This document shows positions 46,329 through 53,524 of a stretch of DNA of 57,233 nt, piece by piece. Under the pieces are notes generated by a model. It was not told the DNA's origin. It made no database searches and saw nothing but the letters and a program-made list of their open reading frames with translations. Origin of the DNA: Calothrix sp. CSU_2_0 (GTDB taxonomy: Bacteria; Cyanobacteriota; Cyanobacteriia; Cyanobacteriales; Nostocaceae); assembly GCA_012034595.1 (NCBI GenBank), contig JAAUPE010000030.1, positions 1 through 57,233 on the forward strand, written 5' to 3'. The position numbers and the translations under genes were made by a program. Positions within the stretch are counted from its first letter, which is position 1. The number at the start of each line of letters is the position of its first letter.

Positions 46329-46949
46329 GTTTTCTCGTTGACTTATTTCAGTTTAATTATTTGAGTAAGTTTATTAATTTTTTAGTTTTAATTGCCTTGA
46401 AATTCTCTCTTATCAAAGAAGAAATAAATGAGCTATAAATTGCGATTTCAACTAACATATTTATTCAATATTATCTAATTAAAATCGCAGTTATAGCTCA
46501 AATATCAAGGAGCTAGTTGACGATATTCATTACTTGCGATCGTAAAATTTAAATTATGATAAATCTTCGTTCTAAAGAGAGATATTACTCTTGCTCTATA
46601 TATCTCTTTCTTCCTTATTTCTTCTTTCTTCCCTCTGTGTCTTGGCGTACTTGGCGGTTCCCTAATCTATATTTTTTTCACATTAGCCTAGCCACAGCAC
46701 TTATCATCTAAAACTGCCATACAAAAATTAAACAAAAAATAAGCTATGAGCCATGATAATTACATAACTCATAACTTGCACGTGAAGTGGCTATAGCGTG
46801 AATTGACAATTACCACAGTAAAAGGAATTTTTATCTATCTCTTCGCCCTAAAGGTATATATTTTTTATTACTAAAGTAGTACTTCTTTGGGAATAAAAAC
46901 ATTTGCAAAGAAAGCGCTATTGTGAAAAAGCAGGCAAGGAGATAGGATT
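46329..46949. other. Divergent intergenic region with a long stem-loop
   Basis: About 620 bp between the DJ-1 fusion gene and the DUF6335 gene. It contains the long stem at 46429-46500 and a T/C-rich stretch near 46600-46670. Both stress genes' promoters must lie here. No ORF is supported. Confidence 0.5.
46429..46500. repeat. Long inverted repeat (about 19-bp arms, about 30-nt loop)
   Basis: Left arm TGAGCTATAAATTGCGATTT and right arm AAATCGCAGTTATAGCTCA pair with one bulge and one mismatch. It lies about 100 bp upstream of the DJ-1 fusion start, so it may be a regulatory leader structure or a small MITE. Confidence 0.7.
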
Positions 46950-47393
46950 ATGACTCAAGCAAAAAAACAAAAAGATTCGTCAGACTTTACCGAAGAAAAT
47001 CCCAATAGCGAAGCCGAAATTTACGACTTACCGCAAGAAATTACCGAATCCTACGGTACAGGTGTCAAAGACTTGCCGGGATACAATATTGGTGGACGCA
47101 CAATGCGTAACGAAATGCGTCAATACACCGAAACTAGTCCTGAATTAACTGGAGGTGATGTTGATGCATATTGGCAAGATGCGGATGCAGTTGGTGATGA
47201 AGCAGTTGGAGGTACAGCACCAACTCCCGATCAAAATGTCACAGAAGAAATAGAAGCAGCAGTCGGTTTAGAAATGGACGACCGCGCTTTTCTACGCACC
47301 CAAGATATACTAGAACAACGGGACGATCAACGCTGGGATTTAGACCCAATGTCAAGCGAAGATTATCAGGAACGACGAGATACAGAACTGTAG
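46950..47393 (+). CDS. DUF6335 family acidic protein
   Basis: A 147-residue very acidic, probably partly disordered protein. Recognisable segments: ITESYGTGVKDLPGYNIGGR, then TSPELTGGDVDAYWQDAD, VGDEAVGGTAPTPDQN, and LEQRDDQRWDLDP. These match the DUF6335 family seen in terrestrial and stress-tolerant cyanobacteria, often near Mn-catalase and YciF-type genes. Function unknown. There is an AAGGAG site before the ATG. It is the last gene of the accessory stress segment. Confidence 0.85.
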   Translation: MTQAKKQKDSSDFTEENPNSEAEIYDLPQEITESYGTGVKDLPGYNIGGRTMRNEMRQYTETSPELTGGDVDAYWQDADAVGDEAVGGTAPTPDQNVTEEIEAAVGLEMDDRAFLRTQDILEQRDDQRWDLDPMSSEDYQERRDTEL

Positions 47394-47451
47394 AGACGTT
47401 CCGGTGGAATCTTTAGCCAAAACAAAGTTTTGTATAATCTAAGTGTGTAAT

Positions 47452-47997
47452 CTAAGAAAGTAATCTGGGATTTGCCGTTAAAATCGTTAAATTTGTACCG
47501 CTAAAATCAGCATCATGGGTAACTAACTTCAAACCATTTGCTCGACATAACTCAGCTAACACTTGGTCATTAAAATCAGCTTCTCCACCAGCATATTCAC
47601 TCAAAATCGAAACAATTTCGGCTGATTCAAATCGGCTTTTTGCAGGTTCAGACTTGTCTAAGATTTTTCTTGCACGTCGGGCAATCTGTTCGGCAACAGG
47701 CTTAAAATGGGAACTATTACGAAATAACTTAAAGTCACCCGGCTTTAAATCTGAGGGTAATTTATTATAGAAAAATCTGGCATAGGCATTAATAAACTCA
47801 GATAATACCAACGCATCAAGTATTATCCGACATCCCGCACCGCGAATTCTGCGTAAAGCCGAAGTATAGGCATATCGATATTGTGAAGATATGTGACTTG
47901 GCGGACCATAAATGTACATCCATATATTCGCATCAAATAGCACCCCATCATGCGAGCTAAAGTGATAATTTTCGATGGGGTAAACTAGTTTGGTCAT
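47452..47997 (-). CDS. PIN-domain protein, putative RNase toxin of a two-gene unit
   Basis: A 181-residue PIN-fold protein. The acidic metal site is assembled from LFDANIWMYIY (Asp22), VLSEFINAYARFF (Glu67), ADFNDQVLAELC (about residue 140) and THDADFSG (about 161-163). PIN domains are metal-dependent RNases, many of them VapC-type toxins, but this one is longer than the usual ~130 residues and its middle (75-125) is expanded. Its ATG overlaps the upstream DUF4325 gene's stop (ATGA), indicating coupled translation. Toxin-antitoxin function is inferred from this coupling, not shown. Confidence 0.85.
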   Translation of the reverse strand: MTKLVYPIENYHFSSHDGVLFDANIWMYIYGPPSHISSQYRYAYTSALRRIRGAGCRIILDALVLSEFINAYARFFYNKLPSDLKPGDFKLFRNSSHFKPVAEQIARRARKILDKSEPAKSRFESAEIVSILSEYAGGEADFNDQVLAELCRANGLKLVTHDADFSGTNLTILTANPRLLS

Positions 47998-48404
47998 AGC
48001 GAATCTTCACCCATAACTGCTGCGATCGCATCTTTAAAACGCTGTGGATTCTTGAGATAATCTTTCACATCTTTGATTACACACTCAATATCAGCCGCAT
48101 CATCGGAGTTAATGCCTGTCAAACTCAAATTTGTTTCGATTTGCTCTTCCGAAAAATTTGTATACAACCGACTAAAAGCTTCCGCTAGAAATGCGGAGGT
48201 AATATCTTCACCACCTTGAAATGATAGACAAACCTTTTTACCAGCTTTTAGAGCCTTAGCGACGTGTTCGTAGACTCGCTTACCATCCTCACAAACAACA
48301 CAGTAATTGTCTCCAAGGACATCAGTAACGCAAATCAGAATCGTATTGTCATTGTAAGTAGGAGAAGAGATGAAACGGTTCATTTTAGAAACGGATAATA
48401 CCAT
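47994..48404 (-). CDS. STAS-like (DUF4325) domain protein coupled to the PIN gene
   Basis: About 136 residues; the ATG at 48404 is used, with ATG 48383 (MNRFISSPTYND) and a TTG at 48410 as alternatives, none with a clear Shine-Dalgarno. The core AKALKAGKKVCLSFQGGEDI then TSAFLAEAFSRLYTNFSEEQ matches the DUF4325 STAS-like pattern (hydrophobic strand, IT/S-A-F-L loop, amphipathic helix). The C-terminal half is acidic and helical. DUF4325 proteins have no settled function. Here it is the first gene of a two-gene unit with a 4-nt overlap with the PIN gene, the position typical of an antitoxin. Confidence 0.75.
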   Translation of the reverse strand: MVLSVSKMNRFISSPTYNDNTILICVTDVLGDNYCVVCEDGKRVYEHVAKALKAGKKVCLSFQGGEDITSAFLAEAFSRLYTNFSEEQIETNLSLTGINSDDAADIECVIKDVKDYLKNPQRFKDAIAAVMGEDSL

Positions 48405-48597
48405 TTTCAATTTATCATCTTAACTCGACATCTTGTTTAATTTTGGTTCCCATAGTACAAGTTTGTCAAAAAGACATCTGGCATCAGATATACAGCATTG
48501 GGAATACTAAAATCTAAAATCTAAAATTAAATAACAAGCAAGTAATAATTTTTGCTAACTTAACTTTATCTTTTTCCCAACCCCTTTATTTTATTTC

Positions 48598-48646
48598 CAA
48601 TGCCCAATGCCCAATGCCCAATGCCCAATGCCCAATGCCCAATGCC
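48598..48646. repeat. Seven-copy heptamer array CAATGCC abutting the cinA stop codon
   Basis: Seven perfect 7-bp units. The cinA stop codon (minus strand) ends at 48647, so the array begins at the very next base. It is the inverse complement of the array before cinA. Confidence 0.95.
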
Positions 48647-49909
48647 CTATTTTTTTATCAATCGTCGTCGCAATATATCCAACGCAGTACATGCACTTAA
48701 ATGGCGTATCAAACTCCGTCCTCGTGCCACTCCAAATTGATTTTCAAAGCTTTGAACTTCCCCATTTGGTGCAGCTAATCCGATATAAACTAAACCAACT
48801 GGCTTTGTCTCGCTACCTCCAGTCGGTCCAGCAACACCTGTTATACTAATTCCCCAAGTAGTTCCCAAACGCTTTTTCACACCTACAGCCATTTGTTCGG
48901 CAACTACACCGCTAACAGCCCCATATTTTTCTAAATCTTCGGAGTTAACACCAAGCATTCCTACTTTTGCCGAATTATCGTAAGAAATTACACCACCCCA
49001 AAAATAATCCGAACTGCCAGAATTTTCCGTTAACATTTGCCCTAAATATCCGCCCGTACAGGATTCAGCCACCGATACAGTTTCCCCAGCACTCCGCAAT
49101 AAACCACCAACTACTGATGCCAGAGTGTCATCATCCGCACCGTAATAATCCAAGCCAGCAATATCTTTAATTTGCTGTTCGACAGGTACAATTAACTCTT
49201 CTGCCGCAGACTCAGACACAGCTTTGGCAGCAACCCGCAATTTTACTTCCCCTTTACTGGCATAGGGTGCAACAGTTGGGTTAGGTACATTCAGAAACGA
49301 ACTAACTTTTTCCGCTAAAGCCGATTCCCCCACACCCCAAAATTTCAACATTCGACTGTGGATAATATTTTCACCCCAGCCTTGACTTTTGAGGAAAGGA
49401 ACAGCAGTTTCTTGCCACATTCGATGCATTTCCGATGGAACACCAGGAAACGTGAGGATAATTAAGTTTTTTTGTGACTGATTAACTGGTTGCCAAATAA
49501 TCCCAGGTGCGGTTCCAGAAATATTCGGTAAAATATCAGCACCTTGGGGAATTAAAGCTTGCTTGCGGTTGCTGGGTGTCATTACCCGATTGCGAACAGC
49601 AAACTTTTTGGTAATATCTTCAATAATATCGGCACGTTCGATTAAAGGAGAATTGAAATAAGTTGCGATCGCTTCACAAGTCAAATCATCAGGTGTTGGT
49701 CCCAAACCACCTGTAAATATTAATATTTGCGCCCTAGAACTGGCAATTGCGATCGCTTTTTGCAATCGATCCAAATTATCCCCCACAACCGTTTGATAAT
49801 AATGGGGGATACCTAAGAAAGCTAATTCCTTCGCAAGATATTGCGCGTTGCCATTGAGAATATCACCGAGTAGCAACTCAGTTCCGACACAAATAATTTC
49901 TGCACTCAT
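48647..49909 (-). CDS. cinA: CinA family protein (competence/damage-inducible protein A)
   Basis: 420 residues from the ATG giving MSAEIICVGTELLLGDILNG; the longer frame to 50023 runs through repeat DNA and is not credible. The N-terminal MoCF-biosynthesis-like (COG1058) domain carries ILIFTGGLGPTPDDLTCEAI; the C-terminal CinA domain carries SVAESCTGGYLGQMLTE and ITGVAGPTGGSETKPVG, the NMN-amidohydrolase-type motif. Family members act in pyridine-nucleotide recycling (NMN deamidase, ADP-ribose pyrophosphatase); cyanobacterial CinA may interact with RecA. The upstream array sits 7 bp before the ATG, leaving no Shine-Dalgarno. Confidence 0.94.
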   Translation of the reverse strand: MSAEIICVGTELLLGDILNGNAQYLAKELAFLGIPHYYQTVVGDNLDRLQKAIAIASSRAQILIFTGGLGPTPDDLTCEAIATYFNSPLIERADIIEDITKKFAVRNRVMTPSNRKQALIPQGADILPNISGTAPGIIWQPVNQSQKNLIILTFPGVPSEMHRMWQETAVPFLKSQGWGENIIHSRMLKFWGVGESALAEKVSSFLNVPNPTVAPYASKGEVKLRVAAKAVSESAAEELIVPVEQQIKDIAGLDYYGADDDTLASVVGGLLRSAGETVSVAESCTGGYLGQMLTENSGSSDYFWGGVISYDNSAKVGMLGVNSEDLEKYGAVSGVVAEQMAVGVKKRLGTTWGISITGVAGPTGGSETKPVGLVYIGLAAPNGEVQSFENQFGVARGRSLIRHLSACTALDILRRRLIKK

Positions 49910-49916
49910 AAAATTT

Positions 49917-49958
49917 GGGCAATGGGCATTGGGCATTGGGCATTGGGCATTGGGCATT
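49917..49958. repeat. Six-copy heptamer array GGGCATT before the cinA start
   Basis: Six 7-bp units (one variant GGGCAAT) between the WecA-type gene and cinA. It is inverted relative to the array at 48598-48646, so the two could pair in the cinA transcript. Confidence 0.95.
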
Positions 49959-50003
49959 GGGGAAGGGGTATTATCCCTAACCTTTTGCTCAATGTCGTTT
50001 TTC

Positions 50004-51053
50004 CTACTCCCTAATTTTCGCACGTCGCCAGACTTTCCAACTGGTGTAACTTAGCAAAGAAGTGGCTGCACAAGCGTATATGACACCGCTTGGAATTCCT
50101 GCGATCGCCATTGCCAAACTGCCCATCCATAAGGTGAGGGAGTAAATGAACAAAACAGCCCAACGATGGGACAATCCCGCACTTAATAAACGGTGATGTA
50201 AATGGCGTTTATCGGCTTGAAATGGGGATTTACCTTGACGCAAACGCAACAAAATCACGGCTGACATATCAAAAATGGGAACCGCTAAAATTACATAGGG
50301 CAGCAAAACCGCAGTAAAAGCCGGAATTTTGACCAAACCGACAATACTTACAGCCGCAAGGGTGAATCCCATAAAATAGGAACCACCGTCACCCATAAAT
50401 ATTTGTGCGGGGTTAAAATTATAACGCAGAAAACCCAAAGACGCACCAGCTAAAGCTGCGGCAATTAAAGCTGCTGCTGGTTGCTTCATAAACAAAGCCA
50501 CAACCAACATCACAACAGCCGCAATTCCCGATACTCCCGCAGCTAATCCATCTAACCCATCAATCCAATTTATCGCATTCACCATCCCCACCAACCAAAT
50601 TATCGTGATGGGTAAACTCAACCATTCCAACTGAACAATACCCATCGTCGGAATTGTCACAAAATCTATACTTACCCCCGCTTTCCAGGCTGCTGCGGCT
50701 ACAATGACTTGCATAACTAGGCGAACAAACGGAGACAGGCTTAATAAATCGTCCGCTAATCCAATTAGAAAAAAGCCCACACCCCCCAAAATTACACCCC
50801 AGATTTGCCATTCTTTTTCCATTGGCAAATTCCCAAATCCTCCCAACCACCACACAGTCATTAGCGCCATCATCGTTCCCACGAAGATGGAAACTCCCCC
50901 CAAACGTACCATTGGACGTTGATGAACTTTGCGATCGCCCGGTTTATCTACTTGTCCGCTTTTAATGCCGATATTTCTGACATCTGGTGTAGTCCAAAGC
51001 ACTACTACCGCCGCAACAAGGAAGGCAATCAGATGATATATCTGAACAGGCAT
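50004..51053 (-). CDS. Polyprenyl-phosphate N-acetylhexosamine-1-phosphate transferase (MraY/WecA family)
   Basis: A 349-residue membrane enzyme with about ten or eleven helices that transfers a sugar-1-phosphate to a polyprenyl phosphate, starting cell-surface glycan synthesis. Catalytic loops: LADDLLSLSPFVRL (the DD pair), AINWIDGLDGLAAG, FMGDGGSYFMG and the HIH-type motif KRHLHHRLLSAGLS. The HLHHRLL and NxxNxxDGxDGLA pattern points to WecA/TagO rather than MraY. It lies 95 bp upstream of cinA on the same strand and may share its transcript. Confidence 0.92.
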   Translation of the reverse strand: MPVQIYHLIAFLVAAVVVLWTTPDVRNIGIKSGQVDKPGDRKVHQRPMVRLGGVSIFVGTMMALMTVWWLGGFGNLPMEKEWQIWGVILGGVGFFLIGLADDLLSLSPFVRLVMQVIVAAAAWKAGVSIDFVTIPTMGIVQLEWLSLPITIIWLVGMVNAINWIDGLDGLAAGVSGIAAVVMLVVALFMKQPAAALIAAALAGASLGFLRYNFNPAQIFMGDGGSYFMGFTLAAVSIVGLVKIPAFTAVLLPYVILAVPIFDMSAVILLRLRQGKSPFQADKRHLHHRLLSAGLSHRWAVLFIYSLTLWMGSLAMAIAGIPSGVIYACAATSLLSYTSWKVWRRAKIRE

Positions 51054-51504
51054 GAGTATATTTAACTTTTTCTAGTTTTTACAATGTACTTTTTACTGCT
51101 TTGAAAAATACGTGTTTTTACGATGCTTTCTGGTCTTTATATCTTTACTTAACTTTAAACGCAAATCAGCACAAGCTTTTTTATTTGTTGAAGTTTTATT
51201 TTGTATCGGGATGGCGATAAGCGAGGTTTAACGCTAAAAGCGTGTCGCGCTCTACAAAAGGACTAAACTCAAGTTGTGATTGATAAGTATATTTACGCCT
51301 TTATTTAGTATAATTTTAATTAAATTTACATTGTATTTATTCTGTTGATATTCCGAAATTTACCATTAAGTTTATTTTGATTGTCAGATTGTGCCATCAC
51401 CACTGAAAAAAGCGATCGCAATCGAGTTATTGCGGTAATTGTTCCATAATTGCAATATCGCGGTTAAAATTCCTCATATATCGTTAACTATAAATACGAT
51501 TGGT
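51054..51504. other. Divergent intergenic region
   Basis: About 450 bp holding the promoters of the WecA-type and metal-binding-protein genes. There are a few HIP1-type words and an AGCG-rich stretch near 51215-51255. No Zur-type palindrome was recognised. Confidence 0.4.
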
Positions 51505-52491
51505 ATGAGGAATTTTCTTGTAATCCTGTTTTTACTTCAATTTATTCTCTCCGCTTGTAGTAATCAAAACAATGTTAAAAATACTACATCTCTGACAATT
51601 AAAACCCCTGAAAAGAAAAACCTTCCCAAAGTAGTTGCGACTACCAGTGTCTTGTGTGACTTCACAAAACAAATAGCAGCGAATACGGTTAATATTACTT
51701 GTTTGATACCCCCAGATATCAACCCCCGTCGCTATCAAGTCGAAGCTTCAGATCGGAATGCGATCGCAGAAGCAAAGTTAATTCTCTACAATGGCTATAA
51801 TCTGGAACCTGCTGTATTAAATTTAATTAAAGCGAGTAAAAATCCTGCACCAAAAATTGCCGTAGGTGAACGTGCAGTTACTAAGCCAAAATTAATTATT
51901 CAAGAAGGAAATAAAAGGCTAAATAATCCTTATTTATGGCATAATCCCAAAAATGCATCGTTGATGGTGGATATTATTAGTAATAATCTCAAGCGAGTTG
52001 CACCGGAAAATGCCAAATTATATGCAGGTAATGGGAAAAGAATTAAAGATGAAATAAATAAGTTAGATAAATGGATAAAATTACGGATTGCTAGTATTCC
52101 TTCTTCGCAGAGAAAGTTGATTACTAATAATTTGGAAATTGGATATTATACTCAAGCTTATGGACTTAAATATGAAACTGCATTTGTAAATATTAGTAAT
52201 TATGAAAACTTTTCATCTTCGCGTTTAAAACCTTTAATCAACAATATTCGTCAGTCGAGAGTTCCAGCTATTTTTATTAATAATCTTGTTAATTCCCAAT
52301 TAGCCAAGACTGTAGCCAAGGAAGCTGATGTGCGTATTGCTGGTAGACAGCTTTTTGGGGATAATTTAGGAATGCCAGGAAGTGAAAGCGATACTTATCA
52401 AAAAATGATGGTAGCTAATACCCGTACTATTGTTGAAGGGTTGGGAGGAACTTACTTAATATTTGAACCAATTTCTCGTTCTCAAAAATAA
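51505..52491 (+). CDS. Metal ABC transporter substrate-binding lipoprotein (ZnuA/MntC family) with degenerate metal site
   Basis: 328 residues from the ATG giving MRNFLVILFLLQFILSACSN; the longer frame opens at a TTG. LSAC is a lipobox (Cys18), so a lipid-anchored periplasmic protein. The cluster A-I fold is clear: KVVATTSVLCDFTKQIAAN, NPYLWHNPKNASLMVDII, SESDTYQKMMVANTRTIVEGL. By alignment with MntC/PsaA types, the first ligand His is Arg75 (NPRRYQ), the second His is Tyr143 (NPYLWH), and the third acidic ligand is Asn209; only Asp286 remains. No permease or ATPase gene is adjacent. Metal binding is doubtful. Confidence 0.85.
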   Translation: MRNFLVILFLLQFILSACSNQNNVKNTTSLTIKTPEKKNLPKVVATTSVLCDFTKQIAANTVNITCLIPPDINPRRYQVEASDRNAIAEAKLILYNGYNLEPAVLNLIKASKNPAPKIAVGERAVTKPKLIIQEGNKRLNNPYLWHNPKNASLMVDIISNNLKRVAPENAKLYAGNGKRIKDEINKLDKWIKLRIASIPSSQRKLITNNLEIGYYTQAYGLKYETAFVNISNYENFSSSRLKPLINNIRQSRVPAIFINNLVNSQLAKTVAKEADVRIAGRQLFGDNLGMPGSESDTYQKMMVANTRTIVEGLGGTYLIFEPISRSQK

Positions 52492-52945
52492 TTAAAATAA
52501 TATCTAACACCTGGGTAAAAAATCATTTTTTCTAGGGTAAATCCCAGTTCTTATTTTATAACTAGAAAATAATTGGTCATTGTGTATTGTCAAGTTTTAC
52601 TACTAGTTGAAAGCTTTTTATCAAGATTGTTCAAAGATTAATTTAGAGTAATTTCGTTAAAAAATAGTCAAATATTAATCGCAAACAATGGGTGAATTAA
52701 TCTTACACGGGTTTATCATTGGCACATTAATTATTAATTTCGTTAAGTGCAAGATACAAACTTCCAACTAGTAAAAAAAATAAAGTAGATGGATTAAACG
52801 ACTTAAAAAACATACGTAAGAAACTCACTTAATTCCATATTGGCTCAAAACAGGGTTGTAGCAAAATAATGGTTGGACAAAGTTTCCATAGATATGTTCT
52901 AGGTAGATGAGTTAGTAACGTAAACTGAGTAAATGGATAGGTTAA
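52492..52945. other. Intergenic region after the binding-protein gene
   Basis: A structured element lies at about 52511-52546: CTGGG/CCCAG outer arms around the AAAAAAT-C-ATTTTTT palindrome (52517-52531), which could end the binding-protein transcript. The rest is AT-rich with nothing recognised. Confidence 0.45.
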
Positions 52946-53116
52946 TTAACTTGCATCTCTCCAATCGCTGAGAGATTCTTGCTTTGGTTGGGTTTTATGT
53001 TGACGAACGGGTACTTTAGGTGTACCAATATCCACATAGGATGAGGATTGTTGCCGTTTTTTCGCAGATTTGGTTTCTCGTTGATTTGGATTCGGACTAG
53101 TCGGATTTGATTTCAT
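52946..53116 (-). CDS. Small basic protein (56 residues), function unknown
   Basis: A complete ORF with ATG and a strong Shine-Dalgarno (AAGAGGAGC, about 8 nt spacing). The protein starts MKSNPTSPNPNQRETKSAKK and ends QESLSDWRDAS. It is basic and Pro/Ser/Gln rich, with a possible conserved core YVDIGTPKVPVRQHK and an acidic-aromatic end (LSDWRDAS). No family recognised. The good ribosome-binding site and codon pattern argue it is real. It lies alone in a 1-kb gap, convergent with the binding-protein gene. Confidence 0.6.
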   Translation of the reverse strand: MKSNPTSPNPNQRETKSAKKRQQSSSYVDIGTPKVPVRQHKTQPKQESLSDWRDAS

Positions 53117-53524
53117 GGCTATTTGCTCCTCTTTTCATTCATATTCAACCACATGCTTCAATTTTTATCTTAACTCCCTCAATAGATATTTCCTGAAAAT
53201 AGAATAAGGAAAAGGTTCAAAAATCGAAGCCAAAGTCTATACAATTCAATTTTCATGTTTCTAACCTTATATACCGTTTGATTTAGAAAAATATGCACAA
53301 AGATAGAGGCTCGCAATATTACACCTCATTGGCAAAAATGTCGATCAATTGAGGATTGGGGCATTAATTAAACAAAGAAGTGCGACTTCATAATGTGGCG
53401 ATCGCAACTCGAAAAATAAAGTATACCTGCACGCAAAGTATAAAAATCAGCTTTATTGGTCTTTATTATTTATCCTCTAACCTGTATCCTTTAAATTTTC
53501 ACCCTTTCCCCTGCTCTACCCCTT
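53117..53524. other. Divergent intergenic region
   Basis: Promoter region for the small basic protein (minus) and the SLH protein (plus). It is AT-rich with a pyrimidine-rich stretch just before 53525. No Shine-Dalgarno is evident for the SLH gene. Confidence 0.4.

Noticed and set aside
48607-48849. Plus-strand ORF starting with repeated MPNAQCP units
   Set aside because: It is translation of the heptamer array and then the antisense strand of cinA.
49910-50023. N-terminal extension of cinA with MPNAQCP repeats
   Set aside because: It reads through the heptamer array and overlaps the WecA-type gene end; the family start is MSAEIICVG at 49909.
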